A stretch of 64,000 bases of DNA from Akkermansia muciniphila (GTDB taxonomy: Bacteria; Verrucomicrobiota; Verrucomicrobiia; Verrucomicrobiales; Akkermansiaceae). The position numbers and the translations under genes are program-made. The first letter of the stretch is position 1; every line of letters starts with the position of its first letter. Under the pieces are notes generated by a model. The model made no database searches. It saw only the letters and a list, made by a program, of their open reading frames with translations, and had not been told where the DNA came from. Shown in pieces: positions 1-13,999 of this stretch. Location: NCBI RefSeq assembly GCF_040616545.1, contig NZ_CP156688.1, positions 1,612,001 through 1,676,000 of the forward strand. The letters run 5' to 3'.

Positions 1-136
1 AAAGCAAAGCGTACGCAACGGAATATTTTGTCTGAAAAAACATTTCATAAGATTAAAAAACTGATTTGACTCCGGATTCCCCTGTGTCCATGATGGATTC
101 ACTGAGGCCTCCGGCTTACCAATAGATCATTATTTT

Positions 137-550
137 ATGAAACAAAATCTCATTCCTTTTACAATGGCCTTGGCGGCATTGGCCCTTGTTTCCTGCGACG
201 GCGGCAAAAAGCCGGACCTGACCGGGAAGACTCCCGTTCCCTCCGAACAGGAGGTGCCTAAAACGCCGGGAGAAAAAATGCTGGCCGTTCTGGTGCTGAT
301 CCAGGACCAGGCGACGGCAAACGCCCATGCGGAGGAGGTGAAAGAGCTGGCCGCCTCCCTTCCCAAGGATATTTCCAATGAGGAAGGCGTGAACATCGCC
401 AATGAACTGATGCGCCTGGGCAGCCGGGAATGTTACGGCTCCCTGCCCCTGGAAGACGCCTTAAAAGGGATCAACCTGGACACCGGAGAATACACCGGCA
501 GTGTGCCTCTGGATGTGGATGCGTTTGAACCTACTCCGGAGGAACCGTAG
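137..550 (+). CDS. small secreted lipoprotein, unknown function
   Basis: The 137-residue product starts with a lysine, a hydrophobic stretch and a lipobox ending in LVSC with the likely lipidated cysteine at residue 20, so it is predicted to be an outer- or inner-membrane lipoprotein. The mature part is rich in Glu, Pro and Asp, with no recognisable catalytic motif. It stands alone: the next gene, aroB, is convergent. I do not recognise the family. Confidence is in the coding call and the lipoprotein signal, not in a function. Confidence 0.75.
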   Translation: MKQNLIPFTMALAALALVSCDGGKKPDLTGKTPVPSEQEVPKTPGEKMLAVLVLIQDQATANAHAEEVKELAASLPKDISNEEGVNIANELMRLGSRECYGSLPLEDALKGINLDTGEYTGSVPLDVDAFEPTPEEP

Positions 551-597
551 AAATCGCTTGCCTCCGTCCGGCAGTTGCGGACTGTATCAGCGTCTTT

Positions 598-637
598 CCC
601 TCCCCGTTTTTCAGGGAAGGGAGGGGCGCAATTTTTT
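598..637 (+). terminator. possible rho-independent terminator after the lipoprotein gene
   Basis: A 7-bp GC stem (CCCTCCC at 598-604, GGGAGGG at 619-625) is followed after a few bases by six T at 632-637. It lies between two convergent genes. The loop is long and the T-run is not immediately adjacent, so the call is moderate. Confidence 0.45.
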
Positions 638-736
638 GTGAGAGCGGTTTTCCCGCTTTAACGGGAAAAGGCTGTCTTTGAAACGGGGACATGGAATTCT
701 CCTTTCCGGAGGATTGGGAAAACTCCGGAGAGAAAA

Positions 737-1849
737 TCAGGCCAGGGGGCGGCGTAATTCTTCAATGGCTTCCGCCATGTCTGCCCGCGTGATCTTCTTG
801 GAAATGCCCGCTTCCCCCGCCTTGGAGAGAAGGACGAAGCGGATGGTACCGGCCCGGAATTTTTTGTCGGAGGCCGTTTTCTTGAGTACCAGTTCCGTGT
901 CGATATCGTCCGGAAGGACCAGGGGCAGTTCCAGCGCTTCAAGAGCGCAAAGAACCTTCCGGGAATCGGAAGGGCTCAAGCCGGCCTTCCGCTCGCTCAG
1001 GAACAGGGCGGCGCGCATGCCCAGCGCCACGGCTTCTCCATGCAGGATGGTGCCGTAGGGAACGGCGGCTTCAATGCCGTGGCCGATGGTGTGACCGAAA
1101 TTGAGCAGGGCGCGGATATCAAGCGTCTCCAGCTCGTCGCTCTCCACAATGCGGGCCTTGATCGCCACGTTCCGGGCAATCAGCTCCGGAAGCCTGGAAA
1201 TGGTATTCAGGGAAAAGCCGATGGAAAGCTCCGGCCCCAGCCGTTTCAAATCATGAAGCATGGAAGCGTCCCTGATGGCGGCGTGCTTGACGGCTTCCGC
1301 CAGTCCTTCCGCCAGAGTCCGGCGGTCCAGCGTCACCAGCGTGGTGGGATCAATCACGACGACGGCTGGCTGGTGGAAAGCGCCCACCAGGTTTTTCCCT
1401 TCCGGAATGTTGACGGCTGTTTTTCCGCCCACGGAACTGTCCACCTGGGCCACCACCGTTGTGGGAATATGCATGAAAGGAATGCCCCGGTAATAAACGG
1501 AGGCTACAAAACCCGCCAAATCCCCCACCACGCCTCCGCCCAGGGCGGCGATGCATCCGGTGCGGTCAATGCCCGCCCGTACCAGTTCGGAACACAATTC
1601 CTGCGCCTGAAGCATATTCTTGGAGGCTTCCCCGGCTTCCACCACATGCAGGCTGGGCATAAAGCCCGCGCTCTCCAGGGACTTCATCACGCGTTCCGCA
1701 TAAAGGGGAGCCACGCGGGTATCCGTGATAATCGCGATCTTGCCGTCCAGTCCGGCGCGGTAGGCAAACTCACCCACGCGGTCCAGCGCGCCGTTTTCCA
1801 CGTGGATATCGTAGGAACGTTCCCCGAGAGCAAGAGAAATGGTAGGCAT
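737..1849 (-). CDS. aroB: 3-dehydroquinate synthase
   Basis: This enzyme converts DAHP to 3-dehydroquinate, the second step of the shikimate pathway, in the cytoplasm. NAD-binding GGGVVGD and the QVDSSVGGKT loop are present, as are the metal-ligand regions EGLAEAVKH, FGHTIGHG and HGEAVALGM, so all active-site blocks look intact. Length from this start is 370 residues, normal for the family. An in-frame ATG 18 nt upstream (1867) would add six residues; I prefer the inner ATG because MPTISLALGERSYDI matches the usual N-terminus. It follows the gene at 1924-2487 on the same strand and may be co-transcribed with it. Confidence 0.95.
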   Translation of the reverse strand: MPTISLALGERSYDIHVENGALDRVGEFAYRAGLDGKIAIITDTRVAPLYAERVMKSLESAGFMPSLHVVEAGEASKNMLQAQELCSELVRAGIDRTGCIAALGGGVVGDLAGFVASVYYRGIPFMHIPTTVVAQVDSSVGGKTAVNIPEGKNLVGAFHQPAVVVIDPTTLVTLDRRTLAEGLAEAVKHAAIRDASMLHDLKRLGPELSIGFSLNTISRLPELIARNVAIKARIVESDELETLDIRALLNFGHTIGHGIEAAVPYGTILHGEAVALGMRAALFLSERKAGLSPSDSRKVLCALEALELPLVLPDDIDTELVLKKTASDKKFRAGTIRFVLLSKAGEAGISKKITRADMAEAIEELRRPLA

Positions 1850-1923
1850 GCGGCCAGTATGAGGCATTCCGGAAGGAAGCTCAAACGGAAAGTGCGGATG
1901 AGGCGAAGAAGACGCGCCGTTTC

Positions 1924-2487
1924 CTAGTGCGTCCTTGTCTTGGGCGCGAGCGGGGAAAGCGTCTCCAGAATGACCTTTAAATGTTCCGCGCGTGCGGACG
2001 TGAAGGCTCCCTCATCCATCCAGATAATATTGCCGTTGCCGTCCAGAAGGACGATCGCGGTCTCCGCCTTCTTATGAAGGGAAAGCCTGCGGCGTACAAA
2101 AGACTGGTCGTAATAGGAAATCAGGGAATTGGTCTTCATGTAGAAATCCGGAATATCCCCCAGGGCCTGGGTGAAAGCCGGAACGTCCCCTTCAATGGGC
2201 GGAGGCTGCAAAACCAGCAGAATGGTGTACTCCACCGGGGTGGGGGTATGCTTGTACTGCTTGCGTACATCCTCGCAGAACGGAAGCCACTTCTTCATGC
2301 TGTACAGGGTTTCCGGATGAAACACGGTCAGCATGATATGAAAGCTTTTCGGCACAATGGGAGGCAGGGAGACATTATCCCCCAGCAGGTTCATGCCGTT
2401 GATATCCGGAAAACGGTAACGCCCGTTTCCCGCTCCGTAAGGATGCTCGGGATCGGGCGTTGGCAAATGGATTTCCTGATTCTTCAT
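1924..2487 (-). CDS. hypothetical protein, possible thioredoxin-like fold
   Basis: A 187-residue soluble protein without signal peptide. The C-terminal third (TAIVLLDGNGNIIWMDEGAF followed by a helix rich in Ala, Leu and Glu) resembles the strand-turn-strand-helix end of thioredoxin-like proteins that report a redox or peroxiredoxin fold, but there is no CxxC motif: the only Cys is in FCEDVRK, in the middle of the protein. The order on the reverse strand is this gene, then aroB about 55-75 bp downstream. Fold assignment is inference from the sequence pattern; function is unknown. Confidence 0.6.
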   Translation of the reverse strand: MKNQEIHLPTPDPEHPYGAGNGRYRFPDINGMNLLGDNVSLPPIVPKSFHIMLTVFHPETLYSMKKWLPFCEDVRKQYKHTPTPVEYTILLVLQPPPIEGDVPAFTQALGDIPDFYMKTNSLISYYDQSFVRRRLSLHKKAETAIVLLDGNGNIIWMDEGAFTSARAEHLKVILETLSPLAPKTRTH

Positions 2488-2856
2488 GCGCGGTTAGACA
2501 AAATCCGGAGGTGGAATGTTCACGGCAGGGGCGCCGGGAAAAGGGTTTAAAAGGAAAAAGAAGCGGTGAAAAGAGCCTTGGCAGGAGGCCTTTCATGAAA
2601 GGAAAAGGATTGGTAACGGCAAAATGGTGCGCCCAATGCCCCTGTAGATGGGAAACCCCCCCTCCTTTTTTACCCTGTTGTGCGGTAAAACTGGTTGTCT
2701 TGGATGAGGGGGGAGTGTGGAGTGAGGGAATGTTCAAAAAAATGACGTCGTTTTTGGGGAGTATGACAAAATCCTAAAACATTCATAATGTTTATGTTGT
2801 CATGTAACGTGACAAACTTGATGAAAGGTTCCTTTGGAAAAACGACTCGAAAAAAA

Positions 2857-2884
2857 TTGACACTTGGGGTGATTTTGATAGACT
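2857..2884 (+). promoter_or_regulatory. probable sigma70-type rRNA operon promoter
   Basis: A perfect TTGACA at 2857-2862 is followed, 16 nt later, by TAGACT at 2879-2884. It lies about 390 bp upstream of the 16S 5' end with no gene between, as expected for an rRNA promoter with a long processed leader. The -10 is only a 4 of 6 match. Confidence 0.6.
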
Positions 2885-3273
2885 TCTCGGCACGCCAACA
2901 CGGCGACGGGATGAAAAGCCCGGCAGCGGAAGGCCTGGAAAACAGGAGCTGAAGCGGCTGGGGCCGGCCACCCGGAAGAGGGCTTGAAAGAGAGCTCCGA
3001 TAAGAAGATTTCAAGGGAATGACTACCGAACCCGCCGAGGGTTTTCCGGAGGTCGTCGAGAGACGGTCGAAGGAGAAAAAACCCGAAGGAGCGACCTTGC
3101 TCCGAGAGGGGCGGATTGGTAGAAGCAAGGGAAAGAAAAAAGGTCGTGACGCGCGCCGTGCTTGGCAGAGCGAAGATGTCCTCGAGAGACACAACTTGAG
3201 GGAAGAGCTGACTGAAGCATGGCGCAGATGAAATCGAAAGATTCCATTTGGTCCAGCAATTTCAAAAATTATT
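2885..3273 (+). other. rRNA operon leader (5' external spacer)
   Basis: This stretch between the probable promoter and the 16S 5' end has no convincing ORF on either strand. It is purine-rich and should be transcribed and processed away. The preceding part of the gap, 2488-2856, shows no gene either; it contains AT-rich sequence just before the promoter that could act as an UP-like region. Confidence 0.5.
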
Positions 3274-4788
<1,515 letters not shown>

Positions 4789-4955
4789 TGGAGTAAGTGC
4801 ATTAGAAGTGCACAGGTCGGATCTCTTCCTGAGGGAAGAGGGAGCGGAACCCGTGAGGGCCCGCAACGAACCAAAGATGTGTAAACAGCCAGTTCGCTTG
4901 GAGCGAAACTAGGCACGACGTGCGTGACGACCTTTTTTCAAACCGAACCGCAACT

Positions 4956-5031
4956 GGGGGTATAGCTCAGTTGGTAGAGCGCCAGCTTTGCAAGCTGGAT
5001 GTCCGGGGTTCGAGTCCCCGTGCCTCCACCA
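4956..5031 (+). tRNA. tRNA-Ala (TGC)
   Basis: A 76-nt cloverleaf with a seven-pair acceptor stem (including G-U pairs), a D-arm, an anticodon loop TTTGCAA between CCAGC and GCTGG, a T-loop TTCGAGT and an encoded CCA end. It sits in the 16S-23S spacer, a usual place for tRNA-Ala. Confidence 0.97.
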
Positions 5032-5119
5032 GTTTCGGTAAGAGGGCGGCCAGGGCGCCAGGTAAAAACTATTAACTATTACCTGTTCGCTGTTAACTGC
5101 CTCTGCGAGACCCAAAGCC

Positions 5120-5196
5120 GGGCCTGTAGCTCAGTTGGTTAGAGCACGCGCTTGATAAGCGCGGGGTCACAGGTTCAAGTCCTGTCAGGCCCACCA
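5120..5196 (+). tRNA. tRNA-Ile (GAT)
   Basis: A 77-nt cloverleaf with acceptor GGGCCTG/CAGGCCC, anticodon loop CTTGATAAG, T-loop TTCAAGT and encoded CCA. It is the second spacer tRNA. The order here is Ala then Ile, the reverse of the common Ile-Ala order in Proteobacteria. The rest of the spacer to 5409 shows no gene. Confidence 0.97.
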
Positions 5197-5409
5197 AAAG
5201 CAAATCGATTATTGAGGGAAGAACGAAAATTGACATCTGCGTGGCAAAGAAAACAATTGCTGAGAAGCAATTGCTTTCCAACAAAGTGGGTAGTTGAAAA
5301 ACAACTACAATACACAATTTAAAACATGCATACCAAGAAATAAGACAATACAGTAAGTCACGAAAGGGCTTTGTGGTATTGTGGAAGTGGTAAAAAACTT
5401 TTGCAATAT

Positions 5410-8245
<2,836 letters not shown>

Positions 8246-8486
8246 ATTACATCACTCCCGTTCGTGAATAACAACTTACCGTTGTCCTGTTCATACGATG
8301 TATGTTAAAAAAAAGTAACACCACCAGCCACGCAGATGTCAGTTTACGCTGACTTTCCTCAAGAGGCCACTCCTCTTTTAGAAATCTTCTTAAAGCCACA
8401 CAAAACACATACAAAAAATCCCCCCCTCAAAGCCCCCAAGGGCTCCCGGGCAGGCAGGATGAAGAGAAACCCTCTTCCCCCTGAAG

Positions 8487-8601
8487 CCCGGTGGCCAGAG
8501 CGCAGTGGTCCCACCCGGTCCCGTTCCGAACCCGGAAGTGAAACGCTGCCGCGCCAATGGTAGTCGGACGATAGGTCCCGCAAGAGTAGGTCGCCGCCGG
8601 G
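8487..8601 (+). rRNA. rrf: 5S ribosomal RNA
   Basis: About 115 nt. The terminal helix CCCGGTGGC (8487-8495) pairs perfectly with GCCGCCGGG (8593-8601), and the conserved loop segments GTCCCACC, CCGAAC and AAGTGAAAC are in the right order. It closes the rRNA operon. Confidence 0.94.
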
Positions 8602-8613
8602 ATTTTTTTCATC

Positions 8614-8655
8614 AAGCCCCGCCAGTTCAAAAACTGACGGGGCTTGCTCTTTTCT
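8614..8655 (+). terminator. rho-independent terminator of the rRNA operon
   Basis: A 14-bp stem (8614-8627 with 8632-8645, one C-A mismatch) with a 4-nt loop is followed by a T-rich run. It lies 12 nt after the 5S gene. Confidence 0.85.
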
Positions 8656-8852
8656 TGATAGTGTCTTCTTCTTCAAATACTGAGGTAAAACAAAAGTAAC
8701 AAGCAAGGATTGATCGCCTCCTTCAATCAAAAGGCCCTCTCCCCTTCTCCCGGTTTCCTCCTTAGGGGAACTTGGACAATGGGGAATACGAAACTGAAGG
8801 AACCCTTCCTTCTCACTTGAAAGTTCTCTCTGCCTGATTGGGTATATTGTTG

Positions 8853-11267
8853 ATGATGCTTGTTCCTCTTTCCCGCAATTATTTAAAAGTACTGGCCGGA
8901 GTTTTTTTGTTGTGCGGCGCGGGTTTCTCTTCATGGGGAAATGTGCAGGATCCTCTTTGCCACTCCGGTGTGAACACGTACCATTTACCCGGTTTCTCCG
9001 TCCGGGTGAATGGAAATGGATCCCTGGACTGCATCTTGTTGGAAGACGGTTCCGGAGAAAGAGTTCCCTTCCGTTCCGGTTCCTTGTTTCCGGAGGTGAA
9101 AGGCCCGTTGACGATCAGGAATGGCAGGGGGGAAGTGAAGGAAGAAGGTATTACGTATGGAGCGGAGTATGGTGTGGAGCATGGCGCATTATGTCTGCGG
9201 GCGTGGGTAAGGAATGATTCCGGCAAGGTATTTGCACCGGACCGTGTGCGGCTGGATTTGGGCGTGGATTGCTATATGGAGAGTTTTCCCTCCTGGAACG
9301 GGAAAATGTTTCCAACGCTGATGCGTGCGGAGCGGGACGGCTTCTGGGGATATTTCATGAGTCCCGGCGGCCGCGTGCTTTTGGTTGCCTCTCCTGATCC
9401 TGTCGCTTCCTGGGCTAATGATTATGAACAGTCCCCCCGGTGTTTCAGCGGCAAACAGGGGTACATGGGCGCGCACCGGATCCGGACCGTGTTTCTGGAT
9501 TTGATGCACAGAGGCCCGCTTCCTCCCCGTCATCCTCAACATTTATCCAGGCTGGAACCGGGAAAGTCATCATCCTTCCGTTTGTTTTTCAAGATTCTGG
9601 ATTCCTTGCGGGAAGTGAAGAGGGAGGCGGCTTTTTTAACTGGCATCCCGGTTCTGGATGCGGAATTATATACGCAGGAGGAAGGGCAGGCTTTTTGCGG
9701 AACGGTGGAGGGAGATGTGGTGAGAATGGAGATCCGGAGTCCGCGCAGTGAATTGTTTACCGTTCCTTTAAAGAAAACGGGAGAGGGACGTTTTCTGTGG
9801 TCTTTCCTGCCTGGGTCCGGATGTGGCATGTACACATGCGCCGTGTTTGGAAGTAATGGCAAGGTTGGCGAAGGAAGTTTGTTTGTGAGGCCTTCTCTGG
9901 CATCCTATCTGCGGCAGGCCAGGAAAGCGGGATTGCGATGGCTGCCGACGGAGACGCATCATGCCGAGTGTTTTTATCCGTTTTACTCTTATTTCCTGTC
10001 CCGCCTTCACGTGCCGGAGCCGGAGCTGGATTCCAAAGCGGAGGAGGTGTTTTTGTCTTTATTCCCCAAACTTTTCGATGCCGGAAAAAAGGTAATGAGG
10101 AATGGACGCCATAGAATTCAGGATGCTGCGACCATGGCGGGGATTTTGGCGGATCGGTATGCGGTGACGGGAGAGATTGCCACATTGGAGAATGCTTCTG
10201 GCTTGGCGGATTTTCTTATTTCCTGCCAGAGCCGGGACGGGGTCTTCCGATCGGGGAAAACCCATTACACCTCGGTCATTTATCCGGCCAAGTCAATCAT
10301 GGAGGTGATGGTTCATGAAAAGAAGCTGGGCATGACCGATCCTGTCTGGAAAAGCCGTTATGAACGCCACCTCGCTTCCGTCCGGGCGGCGTTGGATGAT
10401 TTGGAGCTTCGGGGGGACAACATAGACACGGAGGGGCAGTTGACGTTTGAGGACGGAATGGTTTCCTGCTCCGTGGCCCAGCTTGGCATGGCTGCCCTGA
10501 AAGAGACGGATGAAGGCCGCCGCGCCCGTTACGTGAAGCGTGCCAGGGAATTGCACCGGAAGCACTCCTGCCTTTCTGCACTGCTGGTGCCGGATTGCCG
10601 GATGAATGGCGCCACGCTGCGGTTCTGGGAATTCCAGTATACGGTGAATTTGATGACGAATGCCCTGAATTCTCCCTGCGGATGGTCCGCATGGGATGGG
10701 TATGGAAGCTGGTACCTGTATCTGCTGACGGGAGAGTATGAGTACTTGAGGCAGGCATTTAATACGCTGGGATGCTGTTTGCAGCTTTTGGATGAAAAAA
10801 CGGGAGAACTGCGTTTCGGATTCATGGTTGATCCGTATATTGATGCCTGCCAGTTTGTGGAATGGCCTTCCGGCAGCGGACGCCCGGTTCCTCAGCGCGT
10901 GGTGATGGGAGAGCAGTATGTCAGCCAGTCTTCGGATTGGCACAAGGAGCCTAATGCAACATGGCGGCAGAAATGGGGGATTGATAATTTTGCCCATGAA
11001 GGATTCAAGTTGATGGCTGAGATGGCCTTGCAGAATGCGTATATTGTGGAAAGGCCCGATGGTTCCGTTCTAGGTATCAACTGCGTCGTGAAGCAGGAAG
11101 GGCGCCGGTTGATTGTATCAAGCGCGGAATCCCTTGTTTGCCGGCTGCATGTCAATTTGCGTAATATATGGGATATTGAATCTTCCCTGATGGGAGGGAA
11201 GTATTTCCGTTCTGTTTCAGGAATGAAATGGCTTGGCGGCATACCGGAAGAACTGGAGCCATTTTAA
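8853..11267 (+). CDS. large secreted protein with alpha-helical toroid-like core, putative carbohydrate-active
   Basis: About 804 residues from the ATG at 8853; an in-frame TTG at 8838 would add five. A signal peptide (KVLAGVFLLCGAGFSSWG) is followed by a beta-rich N-terminal half, and then by repeated amphipathic helices from roughly residue 350 to 690 containing GILADRYAVTG, LADFLISCQSRDGVF and YGSWYLYLLTGEYEYL. This looks like the (alpha/alpha)6 toroid of many glycoside hydrolases and polysaccharide lyases. I cannot assign a CAZy family or catalytic residues. It lies 75 bp upstream of the GH89 gene on the same strand, which suggests a shared role in host-glycan degradation. Confidence 0.7.
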   Translation: MMLVPLSRNYLKVLAGVFLLCGAGFSSWGNVQDPLCHSGVNTYHLPGFSVRVNGNGSLDCILLEDGSGERVPFRSGSLFPEVKGPLTIRNGRGEVKEEGITYGAEYGVEHGALCLRAWVRNDSGKVFAPDRVRLDLGVDCYMESFPSWNGKMFPTLMRAERDGFWGYFMSPGGRVLLVASPDPVASWANDYEQSPRCFSGKQGYMGAHRIRTVFLDLMHRGPLPPRHPQHLSRLEPGKSSSFRLFFKILDSLREVKREAAFLTGIPVLDAELYTQEEGQAFCGTVEGDVVRMEIRSPRSELFTVPLKKTGEGRFLWSFLPGSGCGMYTCAVFGSNGKVGEGSLFVRPSLASYLRQARKAGLRWLPTETHHAECFYPFYSYFLSRLHVPEPELDSKAEEVFLSLFPKLFDAGKKVMRNGRHRIQDAATMAGILADRYAVTGEIATLENASGLADFLISCQSRDGVFRSGKTHYTSVIYPAKSIMEVMVHEKKLGMTDPVWKSRYERHLASVRAALDDLELRGDNIDTEGQLTFEDGMVSCSVAQLGMAALKETDEGRRARYVKRARELHRKHSCLSALLVPDCRMNGATLRFWEFQYTVNLMTNALNSPCGWSAWDGYGSWYLYLLTGEYEYLRQAFNTLGCCLQLLDEKTGELRFGFMVDPYIDACQFVEWPSGSGRPVPQRVVMGEQYVSQSSDWHKEPNATWRQKWGIDNFAHEGFKLMAEMALQNAYIVERPDGSVLGINCVVKQEGRRLIVSSAESLVCRLHVNLRNIWDIESSLMGGKYFRSVSGMKWLGGIPEELEPF

Positions 11268-11342
11268 CGCATTGCCGTCATGGCTGGCCGATGTTAAATT
11301 AATTGGAATATTGATTTTTTTGTTGGCGGGATTTGATGAAAG

Positions 11343-13931
11343 ATGCAGGCAGGAAGACGTGTACCGTTACACATGATAGTTAATGTCTCTACTGCTTGTT
11401 CCATTGCCGGAATGGGAGTTGCATCTATTGTCTGTGCCGCTCCGGCGGAGATATCGCCGATTGCTGCTGCGGAAGGAGTGGTGGAGCGTATGACTCCACG
11501 TGCCAAAGGGTCCGTGTTTTTCAAGTTGAACCGGAATATGGGTGCAAAGGTTTCCATCTCAGGAGTTCCGGGCGGCATCCGGGTGGAGGCGTCCGATGTC
11601 CGCCGCCTGGTGGCGGGGTATGGGTGGTATTTGAAGAATATTGCCAAGGTGCATTTTTCCTGGAATGGAGACCGTCTGGAGCTTCCCTCTCCGTTGCCCG
11701 CTCCGTCCAGTCCCGTCACGATTGAATCTCCGTGGAATACCGTTTTTGCGTATAATTATTGCACTTTGTCCTATACGGCAGCTTTCTGGGATTGGAAAAG
11801 ATGGCAGCGCGAGATTGATTTCCTGGCCCTGAGCGGGTTTACGCACGCGCTGGTAACGGCAGGCCTGGAGAAAACCTGGGAGGATTTTCTCATCGGCCTG
11901 GGGTATCCCCGGGAAAAGGCTCTCCGCTTCATCCCCAATCCAGCCTTTGCCGCCTGGTGGAACATGGGCAACCTGGAAGGGCACGGAGGACCGTTGACCC
12001 AGCAGCAGATTGACAGGATGGCGCAGCTGGGAAGGAACATCGTGTCCCGCATGGAACAGCTGGGCATGACGCCCGTGCTTCAGGGGTATGTGGGGTTTGT
12101 TCCTGCGGATTTTGCGGAGAACGTGCAGATGAAAGGCCTGAAACTTATTCCGCAGGGGGAATGGGTCAATTTCAAGAGGCCATGGGTGGTGGACCCCACT
12201 TGCGAGGCTTTTCCAAAGCTGGCAGCAGACTGGTACAAGGCTCTCCGCAAGGTATACGGTATTTCCGGAAAGATGTTCGGGGGGGATTTGTTTCATGAGG
12301 GCGGCAGCAAGGAGAACATTGACGTAACGCGCGCGGCGCAGGCGGTGCAGGGCGCCATGCAGAAGGCGTCACCGGGTTCTTCCTGGGTGATTCAGGCGTG
12401 GGGAGGCAATCCTTCCCGCGAGCTGCTGGCCGGAACAGACCCAAAGCATGCCCTCGTATTGCAGCTTACCAAGGATATGGCTGACGGCGGAAAGAATTTA
12501 AGGACCTTTGACGGCATCCCCTGGGTCTGGTGTGAGCTGGCCAACTTCGGCGGCAATACGGGGCTGTACGGAGGGGTTCCCCTTCTGTCCCGGCTTGGAA
12601 GTGACTTGGCCGGATACAGGGACAAGGGTTTGACGGGAATGGGCACCTTGTCCGAAGGACTGGAGACGAATCCCCTTCATTACGCCCTGTTTTGTGACCG
12701 CTTATGGACGCAAGAGGATATTCCTGTCCGGGACTGGCTCGGGAAGTATGCCCGCCAGCGTTACGGAGCCGCTCCGGAAGCGGTTGTACAGGCTTTGGAA
12801 GTCCTGTCTTCCTCCATTTACAATCCCGCCCGGTCCCAGGAGGGGTGTACGGAGTCCATTGTCTGCGCCCGCCCGTCCTGGGACGTCCGCAAGGCCTCCA
12901 CGTGGTCCAGCGGGGAGAGGTATTACCATCTGGGCGACATTGTTAAAGCGGCCCGCGGTTACTTGAAGGCGGCTAACGACCAGCCGTCCCTGGTGAAGGA
13001 GGAGACCTTCCGCTATGATTTGGTGGATGTTGTCCGCCAGGCGCTTGCAGATGCCGCTTTTTACCAGCTCCAGCGGGTCAGGAGCGCTTTTGATTCCGGG
13101 GATGCGGCTGCATACAGGAAGCAGGTGAAATTGTTCCTGGCCCTGGTTTCGGATATGGACGCCCTCCTGGCGACGGACAGGCAGTTCCTGCTGGGAACCT
13201 GGCAGAAGAAGGCGCTGGATTGGGGAGGCACCCGGCAGGAGAAGGCCTTGATGGACAAGTCCGCCAAAATGCTTATTACCACATGGATTGACCAGGCTCC
13301 CCGGGCGCTGAATGATTATTCCAACCGACAATGGGCCGGGCTTGTTTCCGATTTTTATTTGCCCCGCTGGAAGAATTTTTTTGAATCCCAGCTGGATGTG
13401 CTGACTGGAAAGAAGGACCGTGCCGCCGCCCATGCCGCTTTCATGGATAAAACGGTCCGTGAGGAGCTGGCTTTTGCGGGAAATGGAAAGGTGTATCCTA
13501 CCAGGCCGGCCGGGGATACGTTGACCGTCGCCAATCGCGTGATGGGCGCCCACCGGGAAATGCTGGATGCCCTGAGCGCGGAAGAAAGGCATTCCGCGGG
13601 AACGCCGTGGGATCTCCAGCAGGGTTCTCCGCTGCAATTTAACGTGACGGAACAGGTGACCGGGCCGGGTACGTACACCGCTACCTTCCAGTGGAAGAAC
13701 GGCCCCAGCGCCCTGAAAATTCATTCCGTCAAGCTATATGAGGGGAGCAGGGAGGTGGCCGCGGATACCCATGAAGGCTGGACCGGCGTGGAGAATAAGG
13801 ATAATGCCTACAGGCTCGATTTAAAGAAGTACCGCACCAACCTTGATTCCTATACCTTGAAGGCGGAGGTAAGCGGCGTTTCCGAAGGAGCTTCCAAAGG
13901 GGAAATGACGTTGAAGAAGGAAGCCCGTTGA
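11343..13931 (+). CDS. secreted alpha-N-acetylglucosaminidase, GH89
   Basis: This 862-residue protein resembles human NAGLU and clostridial GH89. GH89 enzymes release terminal alpha-GlcNAc, a cap found on gastric-type mucin O-glycans. The N-terminal small domain (GYGWYLKN, VHFSWNG) leads into the TIM barrel with WNTVFAYNYCTLSYT. Of the two catalytic glutamates, the likely acid/base is Glu319 in GGDLFHEGG and the likely nucleophile Glu438 in LSEGLETNP; WCELANFGGNTGLYGG lies between them. A C-terminal all-helical domain follows. A second start at codon 11 (11373) gives a more typical signal peptide ending near VCAAPA. Confidence 0.93.
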   Translation: MQAGRRVPLHMIVNVSTACSIAGMGVASIVCAAPAEISPIAAAEGVVERMTPRAKGSVFFKLNRNMGAKVSISGVPGGIRVEASDVRRLVAGYGWYLKNIAKVHFSWNGDRLELPSPLPAPSSPVTIESPWNTVFAYNYCTLSYTAAFWDWKRWQREIDFLALSGFTHALVTAGLEKTWEDFLIGLGYPREKALRFIPNPAFAAWWNMGNLEGHGGPLTQQQIDRMAQLGRNIVSRMEQLGMTPVLQGYVGFVPADFAENVQMKGLKLIPQGEWVNFKRPWVVDPTCEAFPKLAADWYKALRKVYGISGKMFGGDLFHEGGSKENIDVTRAAQAVQGAMQKASPGSSWVIQAWGGNPSRELLAGTDPKHALVLQLTKDMADGGKNLRTFDGIPWVWCELANFGGNTGLYGGVPLLSRLGSDLAGYRDKGLTGMGTLSEGLETNPLHYALFCDRLWTQEDIPVRDWLGKYARQRYGAAPEAVVQALEVLSSSIYNPARSQEGCTESIVCARPSWDVRKASTWSSGERYYHLGDIVKAARGYLKAANDQPSLVKEETFRYDLVDVVRQALADAAFYQLQRVRSAFDSGDAAAYRKQVKLFLALVSDMDALLATDRQFLLGTWQKKALDWGGTRQEKALMDKSAKMLITTWIDQAPRALNDYSNRQWAGLVSDFYLPRWKNFFESQLDVLTGKKDRAAAHAAFMDKTVREELAFAGNGKVYPTRPAGDTLTVANRVMGAHREMLDALSAEERHSAGTPWDLQQGSPLQFNVTEQVTGPGTYTATFQWKNGPSALKIHSVKLYEGSREVAADTHEGWTGVENKDNAYRLDLKKYRTNLDSYTLKAEVSGVSEGASKGEMTLKKEAR

Positions 13932-13999
13932 CATGCCGCCGGGCCAGGTCCGGACCTTCGGAATATCCTTTTCCGCAGGCCCGGCGCCCGGTCACGGAT

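Noticed and set aside
5069-5099. Similarity between the rRNA spacer (ATTAACTATT ... CTGTTAACTG) and the region near 49476 (ATTAACTATTCACTGTTAAC)
   Set aside because: Short, low-complexity TTAAC/GTTAAC sequence; not enough for a repeat family from two copies.
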